64,000 nucleotides of DNA from Paracoccaceae bacterium (GCA_022843025.1 JALHOL010000005.1:310001-374000), one strand, 5' to 3'; numbered from the stretch's first letter, positions 9,175-18,627 are shown. Notes: a model not told the origin generated them from the letters alone. Made by a program: numbers and translations.

Positions 9175-10233
9175 ATGGCAAGGGTCGATCTTACAGTCAT
9201 GGGCGGGGGCATCTTCGGCCTGTCCTGCGCATGGCAAGCCACCCGCCGGGGCGCCCGCGTGCGGGTGATCGACACCGCCCATATCGGTGCCGGATCGTCC
9301 GGCGGCCTTGTCGGTGCGCTCGCCCCGCATGTGCCGGAAAATTGGAACGACAAGAAGCAGTTCCAACTGGAAAGCCTGCTCATGGCCGAAAGCTGGTGGT
9401 CCGATGTGGCCCAAGCAGGCGGCGTTGATCCGGGCTATCTCCGCTCTGGCCGCCTGCAACCCATCCCCGATGACCGCGCCCTGCACAACGCCCGCGCCCG
9501 CATCGCGGAAGCTCAAACCCTCTGGCAAGGCCGCGCCGATTGGCGCGTGATCCCCGCCACCGGCGCGGCATGGGAACCCCACAGCCCAACCGGCTGGCTG
9601 ATCCACGACACGCTCACCGCCCGCCTGTCGCCCCGCCTCGCCTGCGCCGCCCTCGCCGCCGCCATCCGCGCACAAGGCGGAGAGGTCACCGACGGAACCG
9701 CCACACCCGAAGGCCCCACCCTTTGGGCCACCGGCTATGCCGGGCTGGTGGACCTGTCCCAAACCTTCAACCAACCCGTCGGTGCGGGCGTCAAAGGGCA
9801 GGCCCTGCTCCTGCAACACGATGCCCGCGACCTGCCCCAGCTTTTCGCCGATGCCCTGCACATCGTTCCCCATGCCGACGGCACCACCGCCATCGGCTCC
9901 ACCTCGGAAAACACATGGACCGATCCCACCGCCACCGACGCGCAGCTTGACGACATCCTCACCCGCGCCCGCGCTGCCCTGCCCATTCTCGCCGATGCCC
10001 CCGTCATCGACCGTTGGGCCGGCATCCGCCCCCGCGCCCGCTCGCGTGCGCCGATGCTGGGCGCATGGCCCGGCAGGCCGGGGCATTTCATCGCCAATGG
10101 CGGCTTCAAGATCGGCTTCGGCATGGCCCCCAAAGTGGCCGAGGTGATGGCCGCCCTCATCCTCGACGGGCAGGACAGCATCCCCCCCGGCTTTCGCGTC
10201 ACCGCGAACCTGGATCAGGCCTTGGGCAAATAA
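9175..10233 (+). CDS. mnmC: FAD-dependent oxidoreductase, candidate MnmC(o)
   Basis: A 352-residue DAO-type flavoprotein. An N-terminal Rossmann motif (TVMGGGIFGLSCAW, about 7-20) binds FAD, followed by GSSGGLVGALAPHV, which resembles the GASGNRQGALYP segment of MnmC. The C-terminal RWAGIRPRARSRAPMLG region and closing GGFKIGFGMAP fit the same fold. MnmC(o) removes the carboxymethyl group from cmnm5(s2)U34, producing nm5(s2)U34, the MnmD substrate. The divergent pairing with mnmD is the main reason for this reading; by sequence alone a generic amino acid oxidase is possible. The stop overlaps the convergent gene downstream by 19 bases. Confidence 0.75.
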   Translation: MARVDLTVMGGGIFGLSCAWQATRRGARVRVIDTAHIGAGSSGGLVGALAPHVPENWNDKKQFQLESLLMAESWWSDVAQAGGVDPGYLRSGRLQPIPDDRALHNARARIAEAQTLWQGRADWRVIPATGAAWEPHSPTGWLIHDTLTARLSPRLACAALAAAIRAQGGEVTDGTATPEGPTLWATGYAGLVDLSQTFNQPVGAGVKGQALLLQHDARDLPQLFADALHIVPHADGTTAIGSTSENTWTDPTATDAQLDDILTRARAALPILADAPVIDRWAGIRPRARSRAPMLGAWPGRPGHFIANGGFKIGFGMAPKVAEVMAALILDGQDSIPPGFRVTANLDQALGK

Positions 10234-10565
10234 CCCACCGGCGCGTTCTCATCGCGCCAATAGTCCAGCGCCGGGCGGTCCAGCACGGCGGTCGATCGCT
10301 TGAAGTCACAGATCAACTCGCCATTGTCGGTGGTCGAGGCGACGATCAGGCACTGAAAGATATGGTTCGCCCCGTCATAGACATCGACCAACCCGCGCAG
10401 ATTGGGCGTCAGCGACGCGTCCAGCGCGAACCCCTCATCCCAGAACCGCAGGATGGGGAAAACCGCATGGCCCACCTGCACCCGAAGGCGCGACTTCCGC
10501 CGCAGCTCCCGCTTGCGCGCGGCCTCAAGCCCGTCCCGTATTTCTTTCGGCAGAAACTCGAGCAT
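10215..10565 (-). CDS. Conserved hypothetical protein, 116 aa
   Basis: I do not recognise a named family. The 116-residue protein begins MLEFLPKEIRDGLEAARKRE, is basic near its N-terminus (KRELRRKSRLRV) and has no signal peptide or membrane segment. The middle (RFWDEGFALDAS, LVDVYDGANHIFQCLIV) looks like a small folded beta-rich domain, and the composition matches genuine genes of the region. It overlaps the candidate mnmC by 19 bases tail to tail and is the only minus-strand gene here. Confidence 0.7.
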   Translation of the reverse strand: MLEFLPKEIRDGLEAARKRELRRKSRLRVQVGHAVFPILRFWDEGFALDASLTPNLRGLVDVYDGANHIFQCLIVASTTDNGELICDFKRSTAVLDRPALDYWRDENAPVGYLPKA

Positions 10566-10765
10566 GACAACCTCCGACCCCCAATTTCAAATCTGCGGTG
10601 CAGACGGGCAAAATCAAGGAAACCCCAAGGCGTAACCGGGACGTTAACACTGCGTGACAGTTTTACCGCAGCCCGCACAACCAGCGGTAATCCGCCCGCG
10701 GGTTTTGGCGCGCGCACCGCCCCTCCCCCAGTGGACAGCCCCCGCGCAATCGGTTCACTGCCCTC

Positions 10766-11716
10766 ATGACCACGGATCACACCCGAATCGCCCCCCCCGA
10801 TCATGGCGGCGGAATAGATGCCGCCTGCGCCCGGTGGGGCGGCGCGCGCGGTGATTGGCTTGACCTGTCCACCGGCATCAACCCGCGCCCCTACCCGATC
10901 CCGCCGCTGCCCGCAGATGCATGGACCGCGCTCCCCGACCACGCCGCCCATGCCGCGCTGGAACAGGCCGCCCGCCGCTTCTGGGCCATTCCCGACAGCG
11001 CCGCCGTGATCGCGGCCCCCGGCGCCTCTGCCCTCATCGCACGCATCCCGGCCCTGCTGCCGCCCGCACAGGTCGCCATTCCCGGCCCCACCTACAACGA
11101 ACACGCCCGCGCCTTCCGCGCCTGCGGCTGGACCGTTATCGACAGCGCGACCGAGGCCACAGTCATCGTCCACCCCAACAATCCCGACGGTCGCCTCCAC
11201 CCCGCGCCTGACACCGCCTTCCGCGTGATCGACGAAAGCTTCTGCGACGTGATGCCCGATGCCACCCATATGGGCGAAGCAACCCGCCCCGGCACCCTTA
11301 TCCTGAAAAGCTTCGGCAAATTCTGGGGCCTCGCAGGCGCGCGTCTCGGCTTTGCTATCGGCGACCCCGCCCTGATCGCCCGCCTGCACCCGATGCTCGG
11401 CCCATGGGCCGTCTCCGGCCCCGCGCTGACCATCGCCACCGATGCCCTGTCAAACCCGGCATGGGCCGATGCAACCCGCGCCCGCCTTGCCACAGATGCC
11501 GCCCGCCTTGACGCGATGATGCTCACCGCTGGCATCGCACCGCTTGGCGGCACCCCCCTCTTCCGCCTTTATGACACGACCGATGCCGCAGCATGGCAGG
11601 ACCGTCTCGCCCGCCATCGCATCCTTGCCCGCATCTTCCCCTATTCCCGACGCTGGCTTCGCCTCGGCCTGCCCGATGGCGCAGGCTGGGCCCGCCTTCA
11701 GGATGCCTTGGCATGA
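10766..11716 (+). CDS. cobC: Threonine-phosphate decarboxylase (cobalamin biosynthesis)
   Basis: This PLP enzyme decarboxylates L-threonine O-3-phosphate to (R)-1-amino-2-propanol phosphate, the linker of the nucleotide loop of cobalamin. The 316-residue fold type I aminotransferase-like protein shows [12 protein letters not shown] at the N-terminus, HPNNPDGR near 136, and a Schiff-base lysine at about Lys185 in [16 protein letters not shown]. The symbol follows Pseudomonas denitrificans usage; Salmonella calls the same enzyme CobD. It overlaps the next cobalamin gene by 4 bases (ATGA). Confidence 0.92.
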   Translation: MTTDHTRIAPPDHGGGIDAACARWGGARGDWLDLSTGINPRPYPIPPLPADAWTALPDHAAHAALEQAARRFWAIPDSAAVIAAPGASALIARIPALLPPAQVAIPGPTYNEHARAFRACGWTVIDSATEATVIVHPNNPDGRLHPAPDTAFRVIDESFCDVMPDATHMGEATRPGTLILKSFGKFWGLAGARLGFAIGDPALIARLHPMLGPWAVSGPALTIATDALSNPAWADATRARLATDAARLDAMMLTAGIAPLGGTPLFRLYDTTDAAAWQDRLARHRILARIFPYSRRWLRLGLPDGAGWARLQDALA

Positions 11717-12621
11717 GCGCGACACTCCTCATCCCCGCTTTGTTGCTGGATGCCGCCTTGGGCGAACCCAAATGGCTCTGGAACCGCTTCCCCCATCCCG
11801 CCGTCCTGATGGGCCGCGCCATCAGCTGGGCCGACCGTCGCTTCAACACCGGCACCCAAAAACGCCTCAAAGGCACCGCCACCATGGCCGCTCTGGGGCT
11901 TGCCGCCATGGCGCTGGGGCAGGTCATCCACCTGATCCCCGATTTCGGTATCCTTGAAATCATCGCCGCCGCCATCCTGCTGGCGCAGAAATCCCTTGTG
12001 CAGCATGTCCGCGCCGTCGCCGATGAACTGCGCCTTTCCCTGCCAGGCGGTCGCCGCACCGTGGCGATGATCGTGGGCCGTGACACCGCCAATCTCGACC
12101 GTGCAGGTGTCTCCCGCGCCGCCATCGAAAGCGCGGCGGAAAACCTGTCCGACGGCGTCATCGCCCCCGCCTTCTGGTTCCTGATCGGCGGCCTGCCGGG
12201 GCTGATGCTCTACAAGATCACCAACACCGCCGACAGCATGATTGGCCATCGCACCCCCCGGCACGAAGAATTCGGCTGGGCCGCCGCCCGCTTTGACGAT
12301 CTGCTGAACCTGATCCCCGCCCGCCTGACCGCGCTGCTGATCGCGCTCACCCATGGCTGGACCGATCCCCGCCCGATCCTGCGCGACGCGCCCCTCCACC
12401 GCTCCCCCAATGCCGGCTGGCCCGAGGCGGCGATGGCCGTCGTCCTGAACACCGCCCTCTCCGGCCCCCGCGCCTATCACGGCGAGATGCGCGATTACCC
12501 GTGGGTCTGGGCCGAGGGTCGCCGCGACCCCGGCCCCGATCAGATCGACGCCGCCTGTTCCGCCCTCTGGCGCACCTGGGCGGCCTTCCTTGCCCTTACC
12601 ACCCTCATCGCGATCATCTGA
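11713..12621 (+). CDS. cobD: Adenosylcobinamide-phosphate synthase (CbiB/CobD)
   Basis: This inner-membrane enzyme joins aminopropanol (phosphate) to adenosylcobyric acid, using the product of the upstream gene. The 302-residue protein begins [15 protein letters not shown] and has the family motif [10 protein letters not shown], then [22 protein letters not shown] and [12 protein letters not shown], with several membrane segments. The start is ATG 11713, overlapping cobC by 4 bases; the frame remains open upstream but only as a shadow of cobC. Called cobD in Pseudomonas and cbiB in Salmonella. No other cobalamin gene or cobalamin riboswitch is seen nearby. Confidence 0.93.
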   Translation: MSATLLIPALLLDAALGEPKWLWNRFPHPAVLMGRAISWADRRFNTGTQKRLKGTATMAALGLAAMALGQVIHLIPDFGILEIIAAAILLAQKSLVQHVRAVADELRLSLPGGRRTVAMIVGRDTANLDRAGVSRAAIESAAENLSDGVIAPAFWFLIGGLPGLMLYKITNTADSMIGHRTPRHEEFGWAAARFDDLLNLIPARLTALLIALTHGWTDPRPILRDAPLHRSPNAGWPEAAMAVVLNTALSGPRAYHGEMRDYPWVWAEGRRDPGPDQIDAACSALWRTWAAFLALTTLIAII

Positions 12622-12686
12622 TCACGCCCCGGTTGCGGCCCCTTGCCCCAGCGCATACCCTCGCCCCACCTTGCCAGAGTGATCCA

Positions 12687-13850
12687 ATGCGCCTTCTCGC
12701 CACCCTTGCCGCCCTTGCCCTGCCCATCCCCGCCCTTGCCGCCCCCTGCGGCGGCGAATTCGGTGACTGGGTCAACGCCACCAAGGCCGAGGCCGTCGCC
12801 ACCGGCATCCCCGCTGAAACCGCCGATGCCTTCTTCGCAGGCCTGACCCCCGATCCCCGCGTGATCAAGGCCGACCGGTCCCAAGGCGTGTTTCGCAAAA
12901 GCTTTCTGGAGTTTTCGCAAAGCCTGATATCGCGCGATCGTCTGGTCCGTGGCCGTGCGCTGGCAGACCAATGGGATACGATCTTTGACAGGGCCGAGTC
13001 CGAATACGGCGTCTCGCGCGGTATCCTCTTGGCCTTCTGGGCCTTTGAAACCGATTACGGCGCGGTGCAGGGCGATTTCAACACGCGCCGCGCACTGGTC
13101 ACCCTCGCCCATGATTGCCGCCGCCCCGAATTGTTCCAGCCACAGGTCATGGCCGCGCTGGAGATGCATCGGCTGGGCGAGTTTGACCTTGAAACCACAG
13201 GTGCCTGGGCGGGCGAAATCGGCATGGTCCAGATGCTGCCGGGTGACATCCTCGCCCGTGGCGTGGATGGCGATGGCGACGGTCTGGTCACGCTGAAAAC
13301 CTCGGTCCCCGATGCGCTTTTGTCCGGGGCCAAGATGCTGCAACACCACGGCTGGCGCGCGGGCGAGCCTTGGCTGCAAGAGGTGATCCTCCCAGAAACC
13401 TTCGATTGGGATCTGACCGGCCTTGATACCGAACTTCCCGCCGAACAATGGGCTGCGATGGGCGTGCAGATCCGCGGTGGTGTGGTGGAAAACGGCCTTC
13501 CCGCCTCGATCCTGCTGCCGCAAGGGCGCAAGGGACCGGCCTTCCTCATTTACCCGAATTTCCGCACCCTGTTCGACTGGAACAAAAGCTTCGTCTATGT
13601 CACCACCGCCGCCTATTTCGGCACCCGTCTCATGGGGGCAGAGCCCTATCTGGCCGGCAACCCCGACCCCGCACTCAGCCTTGACCAGATGAAGGCGCTG
13701 CAAACCCGCCTTGCTGCGCTGGGCCATGATGTCGGCGCCATCGACGGCATCCTTGGTGCCGCCACCCGCATCGCGGTGCAAAAGGAACAGTCCCGCCTCG
13801 GCCTGCCCGCCGACGCCTGGCCCACTGCCGACCTTCTTGACCGTCTCTAA
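12687..13850 (+). CDS. Lytic murein transglycosylase, MltB family, with peptidoglycan-binding domain
   Basis: This periplasmic enzyme cleaves glycan strands of peptidoglycan to 1,6-anhydro products. The 387-residue protein has a Sec signal peptide (MRLLATLAALALPIPALAAP, cleavage near 19). An MltB-like catalytic domain follows, with predicted catalytic Glu121 in AFWAFETDYGAVQG and the later GEIGMVQMLPGD segment. A C-terminal PG_binding_1 domain (about 325-385) contains LQTRLAALGHDVGAIDGILG. No lipobox Cys is seen, so it is probably soluble. The start is ATG 12687. It overlaps the convergent cupin gene by 4 bases. Confidence 0.93.
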   Translation: MRLLATLAALALPIPALAAPCGGEFGDWVNATKAEAVATGIPAETADAFFAGLTPDPRVIKADRSQGVFRKSFLEFSQSLISRDRLVRGRALADQWDTIFDRAESEYGVSRGILLAFWAFETDYGAVQGDFNTRRALVTLAHDCRRPELFQPQVMAALEMHRLGEFDLETTGAWAGEIGMVQMLPGDILARGVDGDGDGLVTLKTSVPDALLSGAKMLQHHGWRAGEPWLQEVILPETFDWDLTGLDTELPAEQWAAMGVQIRGGVVENGLPASILLPQGRKGPAFLIYPNFRTLFDWNKSFVYVTTAAYFGTRLMGAEPYLAGNPDPALSLDQMKALQTRLAALGHDVGAIDGILGAATRIAVQKEQSRLGLPADAWPTADLLDRL

Positions 13851-14431
13851 ACCGGCAGAAACCACAGCGCCAGAAACGGCCCCTTGCCCGACCGCATCGC
13901 ATGGCGAATGCCGGGCGGGTTATAGACCGCCCCCGTCATCCCCGGATCGGTCCAGTCCATGCCGGCATTCCACCATTCCCCGGGGGCCAGCGACAGATAG
14001 ACCTCCTCGGGCGGATGGTCGTGATCGACATAGGTCACGCCGGGGGCCATGACCGTGGCCCCGATCCACAGATCGCCCCGCTCCTCCAACCCGCCCGGCC
14101 CAAGGATCATCGCATTGGCATGGCCGTCCCAGAACGCCCGGTCCGCCGGATCAGCCGACAGCCGCCGCTTCCATTCCAGCCCGTCCACCAGCGCGCCCAG
14201 CGCATCCGACAGCGCCTCTCGCGGGCTTCCCGCCGCCGCATCCAGCGCCGCATCCAGCCATCCGCAAACGGGCAGAGCCACGGGCGAAACCGCACCTGCA
14301 TCACCCACCCCGTCACGGCACCGCCCGAACACCCGCGCGCCTGCCGCCGCCGCCGCAGAACCCGCCCCGACTGACGCCAGCATCGCCGCCTCTGCCGCCT
14401 CAAGAAATCGCTGAACCGCCGGATCGCGCAT
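13847..14431 (-). CDS. dddQ: DddQ-like dimethylsulfoniopropionate (DMSP) lyase, cupin family
   Basis: A 194-residue cupin-type protein. DddQ enzymes split DMSP into dimethyl sulfide and acrylate in the cytoplasm. The C-terminal cupin shows Tyr134, His137, His139, Glu143, Tyr145 (YVDHDHPPEEVY) and His177 (IRHAM). From memory of Ruegeria DddQ the key residues are Tyr120, His123, His125, Glu129, Tyr131 and His163; every spacing matches with a constant offset of 14, including the 38-residue gap to the last His. Length is also right (about 192-201). The start is ATG 14431, which removes a non-conserved upstream extension. No acrylate genes flank it, and the wider family includes proteins of untested activity. 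Confidence 0.75.
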   Translation of the reverse strand: MRDPAVQRFLEAAEAAMLASVGAGSAAAAAGARVFGRCRDGVGDAGAVSPVALPVCGWLDAALDAAAGSPREALSDALGALVDGLEWKRRLSADPADRAFWDGHANAMILGPGGLEERGDLWIGATVMAPGVTYVDHDHPPEEVYLSLAPGEWWNAGMDWTDPGMTGAVYNPPGIRHAMRSGKGPFLALWFLPV

Positions 14432-14594
14432 CACACCCACCACGCTTGCCACCTTGCAAAACCCTGCCCCGCCCCCGCGCGCATCGCAACTCCGTTTCCG
14501 ACACAGCCTGTTAACCAACGCAGCAGTCCAACCTTTACAACCCACCGCGCCGTTGCCATCTTAGTTCTCCGATAGTCCAATTTCAGAACGATCA

Positions 14595-14641
14595 CCAAAA
14601 AAGAACCCGGCGCAGGTGCAACTGCGCCGGGTTTCCTTTTT
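14595..14641 (-). terminator. Strong intrinsic terminator (bidirectional in form)
   Basis: AACCCGGCGCAG (14604-14615) pairs perfectly with CTGCGCCGGGTT (14622-14633) across a 6-base loop: a 12-bp stem. On the minus strand it is followed by a run of six T (complement of 14597-14602), on the plus strand by CCTTTTT. It most likely ends the smc transcript, insulating the DMSP lyase gene. Confidence 0.85.
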
Positions 14642-14648
14642 CACGGGC

Positions 14649-14747
14649 TTACTGCCCGATCCAAAGGCGCAGAACGGAAACCAGCAGCGTTCCCGCCGCA
14701 ATGATGACCATCCACTTCCGATAGGCCTCCAACTTCAGCCCAATCAC
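14649..14747 (-). CDS. Possible small membrane protein (about 32 aa)
   Basis: A short minus-strand frame ending directly in front of the strong terminator. From the GTG at 14747 it encodes 32 residues: a short amphipathic start (VIGLKLEAYRKW), one hydrophobic helix (MVIIAAGTLLVSVLRLWI) and the end GQ. The shape is that of a single-span membrane peptide. The start is uncertain: GGAGG overlaps the GTG, and an internal ATG at residue 13 is possible. Its position between the smc-linked gene and the terminator implies that it is transcribed. I know no family for it. Confidence 0.4.
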   Translation of the reverse strand: MIGLKLEAYRKWMVIIAAGTLLVSVLRLWIGQ

Positions 14748-14815
14748 CTCCGTCCACCGCAAAGGATTGCGGCAAGGGCATGCTAACCGGGCGAATGTGA
14801 ATAAAACCTTAGGGA

Positions 14816-15175
14816 TCACATCCCGTGCAGGGGCTTTTGCCGCCGCCGCCAGACCACCGCCGCCTGTGCCGCCGCGCGTGTCAGGCCCAGCCAATCCTGC
14901 ACAACCACCGCCAGATCGGCCCCGTCCGGCACCACCAGCGAAAGCTGCGTTTCGCCTTCGGCAATCTCCAGCCGCCCCTGCGGATGCGCCCGCATCCACG
15001 CCGCCCGCTCGGCCTCCGTCGCCCGCACGGCAAAGCGCTGCGTCAACCGCACTCTGCCCCCTGCCTCTTCTGCCATGAACTCCGGCGCTTCGGCCCCGTC
15101 GCGGGCAAAGACAACCGCCCCCACCTGCTCCACGCCCACACAGCCCGCCGCCCGCAATGCCGCCTCGATCGTCAC
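14816..15175 (-). CDS. Hypothetical protein coupled to smc, 119 aa
   Basis: I do not recognise the family. The 119-residue protein starts with GTG at 15175, and this GTGA overlaps the smc stop by 4 bases, so translation is coupled to smc. It is soluble, with no signal or membrane segment; it has an Arg-containing beta-like middle (GGRVRLTQRFAVRATEAERAAW) and an Ala-rich helical end (WLGLTRAAAQAAVVWRRRQ). Cotranscription hints at, but does not prove, a link to chromosome organisation. Confidence 0.65.
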   Translation of the reverse strand: MTIEAALRAAGCVGVEQVGAVVFARDGAEAPEFMAEEAGGRVRLTQRFAVRATEAERAAWMRAHPQGRLEIAEGETQLSLVVPDGADLAVVVQDWLGLTRAAAQAAVVWRRRQKPLHGM

Positions 15176-18100
15176 GCGACCAAGGCCTCGGCCTTCTTCA
15201 GGTCAACGCTCACCAGCTGGCTCACGCCCTGCTCCTGCATCGTCACGCCAAACAGCCGGTCCATCCGCGCCATCGTCACCGCATGGTGGGTGATGATCAG
15301 GAACCGCGTCTCCGTCCGCCGCGCCATCTCATCCAGCAGATCGCAGAACCGCGTCACGTTGGCATCGTCCAGCGGCGCATCCACCTCATCCAGCACGCAG
15401 ATCGGCGCGGGGTTCGCCAAAAACACCCCAAAGATCAGCGCCAGCGCCGTCAGCGTCTGCTCCCCCCCGGACAGCAGCGACAGCGTCGCCAGCTTCTTGC
15501 CCGGCGGCTGGCACATGATCTCCAGCCCGGCTTCCAGCGGATCGTCGCTTTCCACCAGCACCAGTCGCGCCTCACCGCCGCCGAAAAGATGGGTGAACAG
15601 CGTGGTGAAATTGGCATTCACCTGCTCGAACGCGGTCAAAAGCCGCTCCCGCCCTTCGCGGTTCAGGCCCGAAATCCCCGCCCGCAGCTTCTTGATCGCT
15701 TCTTCCAGATCGGTCTTTTCGCCAAGCAGCGCGTCATATTCGTCCGACACCGCCTTGGCATCTTCCTCGGCGCGCAGGTTCACGGCCCCTAGCGCCTCGC
15801 GCTGCCGCTTCAACCGGTTCACTTCGGCATCCAGCGTCTCGGCATCCGGCATCTTGTCCGGGTCCGCCTTCAGCGTGTCCAGCAATTGCTGCGGCTCGCT
15901 GTCCGTCTCTTCCAGAATCCGCTCGGCGGCATAGGCCACCGTTTCACGCGCCGCATCCATCCGCGCTTCGGCCCGCGCCCGCGCCTCGCGCGCCTCACCT
16001 GCCGCGCGCTCGGCCTCGCGCTCTGCGGTCATGGCCGCGCGCAGCGCGGCCGCCGCCTCGGCCAGCGCATCCGCTGCCACCCGCCGCCGTTCTTCGGCCA
16101 CGGCAATCGCCTCGGCCAATTCCTCGCGCTTGATCGCAATCTCTTCCGGCGCGGCGCTGGCCTCGGCCAGTTCCTCCTCGGTCTCTGCCTTGCGCTCGGC
16201 CAGTTCGGCAATGCGCTTTTCCGCGGTCTCCAGCCGGTGCTTCCAGCCCGACAGTTCCTTCACCGCCTCTTGCCGCCGCCGCACCCGCGCCTCGCCCTCG
16301 CGGCGCAACTCGTCCAGCGCCGACCGCCGCGTCAGCATGGCCAGACGCGCCGCCTCCACCGCCACCTTGGCCGCTTCCACAGCATCCCGCGCAGCGTCCA
16401 GATCGCCCAGATCGCCCATCGCCGCCTCGGCCTCGCGCAGACGCGCCCGCGCGGCCATCGCCTCATCCTCATAGCGCGACACTGCCAGCCGCGCCGCCTC
16501 CAGCTTGCCCCCGGCAATCGACCGGTCCGCCTCGGCCCGCGCCGCCGCACGGTTCGCCTCGGTCACCCGCCCATCCGCCGCCCGGCGCGCATCGCGCGCC
16601 ATCTGATCGGCGCGCGACAGATCCATGAGCCGCCCCTGCAAGGCCTCATGCGCCTGCCGCGCGCCCTCGGCCTTGGCGGCCACCTCTTCCAGATCGCGCT
16701 TCAACTGCACAAGCCGGTTCAACTGTTGCAACCGCAGCGCCGCCGCTGACGGCGCATCCTCGGCCCCCGCGCGGAACCCGTCCCAGCGCCACAGATCGCC
16801 CTCGCGGCTCACCAGCCGCTGCCCGGGCAAAAGCGCGGCCTGCAACGCCGCCCCCTGTGCCCGGTCCACCAACCCGATCTGCCCCAGCCGCCGCGCCAGC
16901 ACGCCGGGCGCCTTCACATGGGCCGACAGCCGCGCCACCCCGGCAGGCAGGCCCTGCGGCACAGCATAATCCGCCAGCACCGCCCAGCCCGACCGTGCCT
17001 CTGCCCCCACTTCCGGTGCGCGCAGATCATCGGCCAGTGCCGCGCCCAGAGCCTTCTCAAACCCCGGCTCCACCTCCAGCCGGTCCAGCAACTGCGTCCC
17101 CGCGCTGCTTTCCCGCTCGACCAGACGCGCCAGCGCCGCCACCTCGGCGCGCAGCGCATTGGCCTCGCCCTCGGCCGATGACCGCGCCGCCCGCGCCTCG
17201 GCCTCGCGGCTTTGCGTCTCGGCCCGCGCCACCTCGGCCTGCTCCAAAAGCGCCTCGGCCTCCTCGGCCTGCGCCATCGCCACGGCCTGCGCTTCTTCGG
17301 CCGCCTCGAACGCCTCGGCCGACAGCGCCAGCGCCTCGGTCGCGCCCTCCACCGACTCGCGCGCGCCGCCCGCCTGCGCCTCGGCCTTTTCCAGCGTTGC
17401 CCGCGTATCGGCCAGCAGACGCTGCGCCGATTGGTACCGCGCCGCCAGCCGCGCGCTGTCTTCGGTCGCCTGCGCCAACAGCGCCTCGCGATCCCCCAGC
17501 ACCGCCCCCGCCGACCGGGCCAACTCGCCCGCCTCGGCCAACTTGTCCTCATGCCCGTCATGGGCGCGGACCAGCTGCTCGATCTCCCAATCCAGCCGAG
17601 AAATCGTTTCGCCGGCGTCGCGGTTCAGCCCCGCCTCGCGCTCCATGTCGCGCACCAGCTGCTCGATCCGCCCGCGCAGCGTGTCGATCATCTGCCGCGC
17701 CCGCGCCTCCTGCTCGGCCAGCCCGTCGCGCTGCACCGACAGCCGTTGCAGGATGGCGCTGGCAATGGCCTCTTCCTCGCGCCGCGACGGCAGCACATCC
17801 TCGCGCCCCTCGCGTGCCTTGCCCGCCGCCCGCGCCGCCGCCTCGGCCTGGCTTGCCGCCACCAGCCGCGCGCGCAGCACGCCCTCGGCCTCGGCCCGCG
17901 CCATATCCGCCTCACGCCAGCGCCGATACAGCAGCATCCCCTCCGACCGGCGCAACTCTTCGCCGATCTCGCGATAGCGCGCCGCCTGCTTGGCCTGCCG
18001 GGTCAGGGTCGACAGTTGCTGCGCCAACTGCTCCAGCACATCATCCACGCGCAGCAGGTTCTGCTCCGCCCCCTGCAGCTTCAACTCCGCCTCGTGCCGC

Positions 18101-18627
18101 CGCGCATAAAGGCCCGAGATTCCCGCCGCCTCCTCCAGCACCCGCCGCCGCGCCTTGGGCTTGGCGTTGATCAGCTCGGAAATCTGCCCCTGCCGCACCA
18201 GCGCCGGGCTGTGCGACCCGGTCGAGGCATCCGCAAACAGCATCTGCACATCGCGCGCCCGCACGTCCTTCGCGTTGGCCTTATAGGCCGAACCCGCATC
18301 CCGCGTGATCCGCCGCACGATCTCGATCTGATCCGCCTCGTTGAACCCCGACGGCGCCAGCCGGTCCTGATTGTCGATCACAATCGCCACTTCGGCAAAA
18401 TGCCGCGCGGGCCGCGTGGCGGCGCCGGCAAAGATCACATCCTCCATCCCGCCGCCACGCATCGCCGTGGGCCGGTTCTCGCCCATCACCCAGCGCAGCG
18501 CTTCCAGCAGGTTGGACTTGCCGCATCCGTTCGGCCCGACCACACCCGTCAAACCCTCATGGATCACCAGATCCGTGGGGTCGACAAAGCTTTTAAAGCC
18601 GTTCAGGCGCAGCCGGGTCAGGCGCAA
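15172..18627 (-). CDS. smc: Chromosome partition protein Smc
   Basis: Smc forms the ring-shaped condensin that compacts and segregates the chromosome. The 1151-residue protein has the N-terminal ATPase half with Walker A GPNGCGKSN (31-39), a long Ala/Glu/Arg-rich coiled coil from about 165, and a hinge around 500-640. After the returning coil comes the C-terminal half with the ABC signature LLSGGEQTLTALAL and Walker B CVLDEVDAPLDDAN. Length is normal. The start is ATG 18627 (MRLTRLRLNGFKSF). The partners scpA and scpB are not in the window. Confidence 0.97.
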   Translation of the reverse strand: MRLTRLRLNGFKSFVDPTDLVIHEGLTGVVGPNGCGKSNLLEALRWVMGENRPTAMRGGGMEDVIFAGAATRPARHFAEVAIVIDNQDRLAPSGFNEADQIEIVRRITRDAGSAYKANAKDVRARDVQMLFADASTGSHSPALVRQGQISELINAKPKARRRVLEEAAGISGLYARRHEAELKLQGAEQNLLRVDDVLEQLAQQLSTLTRQAKQAARYREIGEELRRSEGMLLYRRWREADMARAEAEGVLRARLVAASQAEAAARAAGKAREGREDVLPSRREEEAIASAILQRLSVQRDGLAEQEARARQMIDTLRGRIEQLVRDMEREAGLNRDAGETISRLDWEIEQLVRAHDGHEDKLAEAGELARSAGAVLGDREALLAQATEDSARLAARYQSAQRLLADTRATLEKAEAQAGGARESVEGATEALALSAEAFEAAEEAQAVAMAQAEEAEALLEQAEVARAETQSREAEARAARSSAEGEANALRAEVAALARLVERESSAGTQLLDRLEVEPGFEKALGAALADDLRAPEVGAEARSGWAVLADYAVPQGLPAGVARLSAHVKAPGVLARRLGQIGLVDRAQGAALQAALLPGQRLVSREGDLWRWDGFRAGAEDAPSAAALRLQQLNRLVQLKRDLEEVAAKAEGARQAHEALQGRLMDLSRADQMARDARRAADGRVTEANRAAARAEADRSIAGGKLEAARLAVSRYEDEAMAARARLREAEAAMGDLGDLDAARDAVEAAKVAVEAARLAMLTRRSALDELRREGEARVRRRQEAVKELSGWKHRLETAEKRIAELAERKAETEEELAEASAAPEEIAIKREELAEAIAVAEERRRVAADALAEAAAALRAAMTAEREAERAAGEAREARARAEARMDAARETVAYAAERILEETDSEPQQLLDTLKADPDKMPDAETLDAEVNRLKRQREALGAVNLRAEEDAKAVSDEYDALLGEKTDLEEAIKKLRAGISGLNREGRERLLTAFEQVNANFTTLFTHLFGGGEARLVLVESDDPLEAGLEIMCQPPGKKLATLSLLSGGEQTLTALALIFGVFLANPAPICVLDEVDAPLDDANVTRFCDLLDEMARRTETRFLIITHHAVTMARMDRLFGVTMQEQGVSQLVSVDLKKAEALVA

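Noticed and set aside
10566-10765. Possible cobalamin riboswitch before cobC
   Set aside because: No B12-box-like sequence or extended conserved structure is visible in the 200-base leader.
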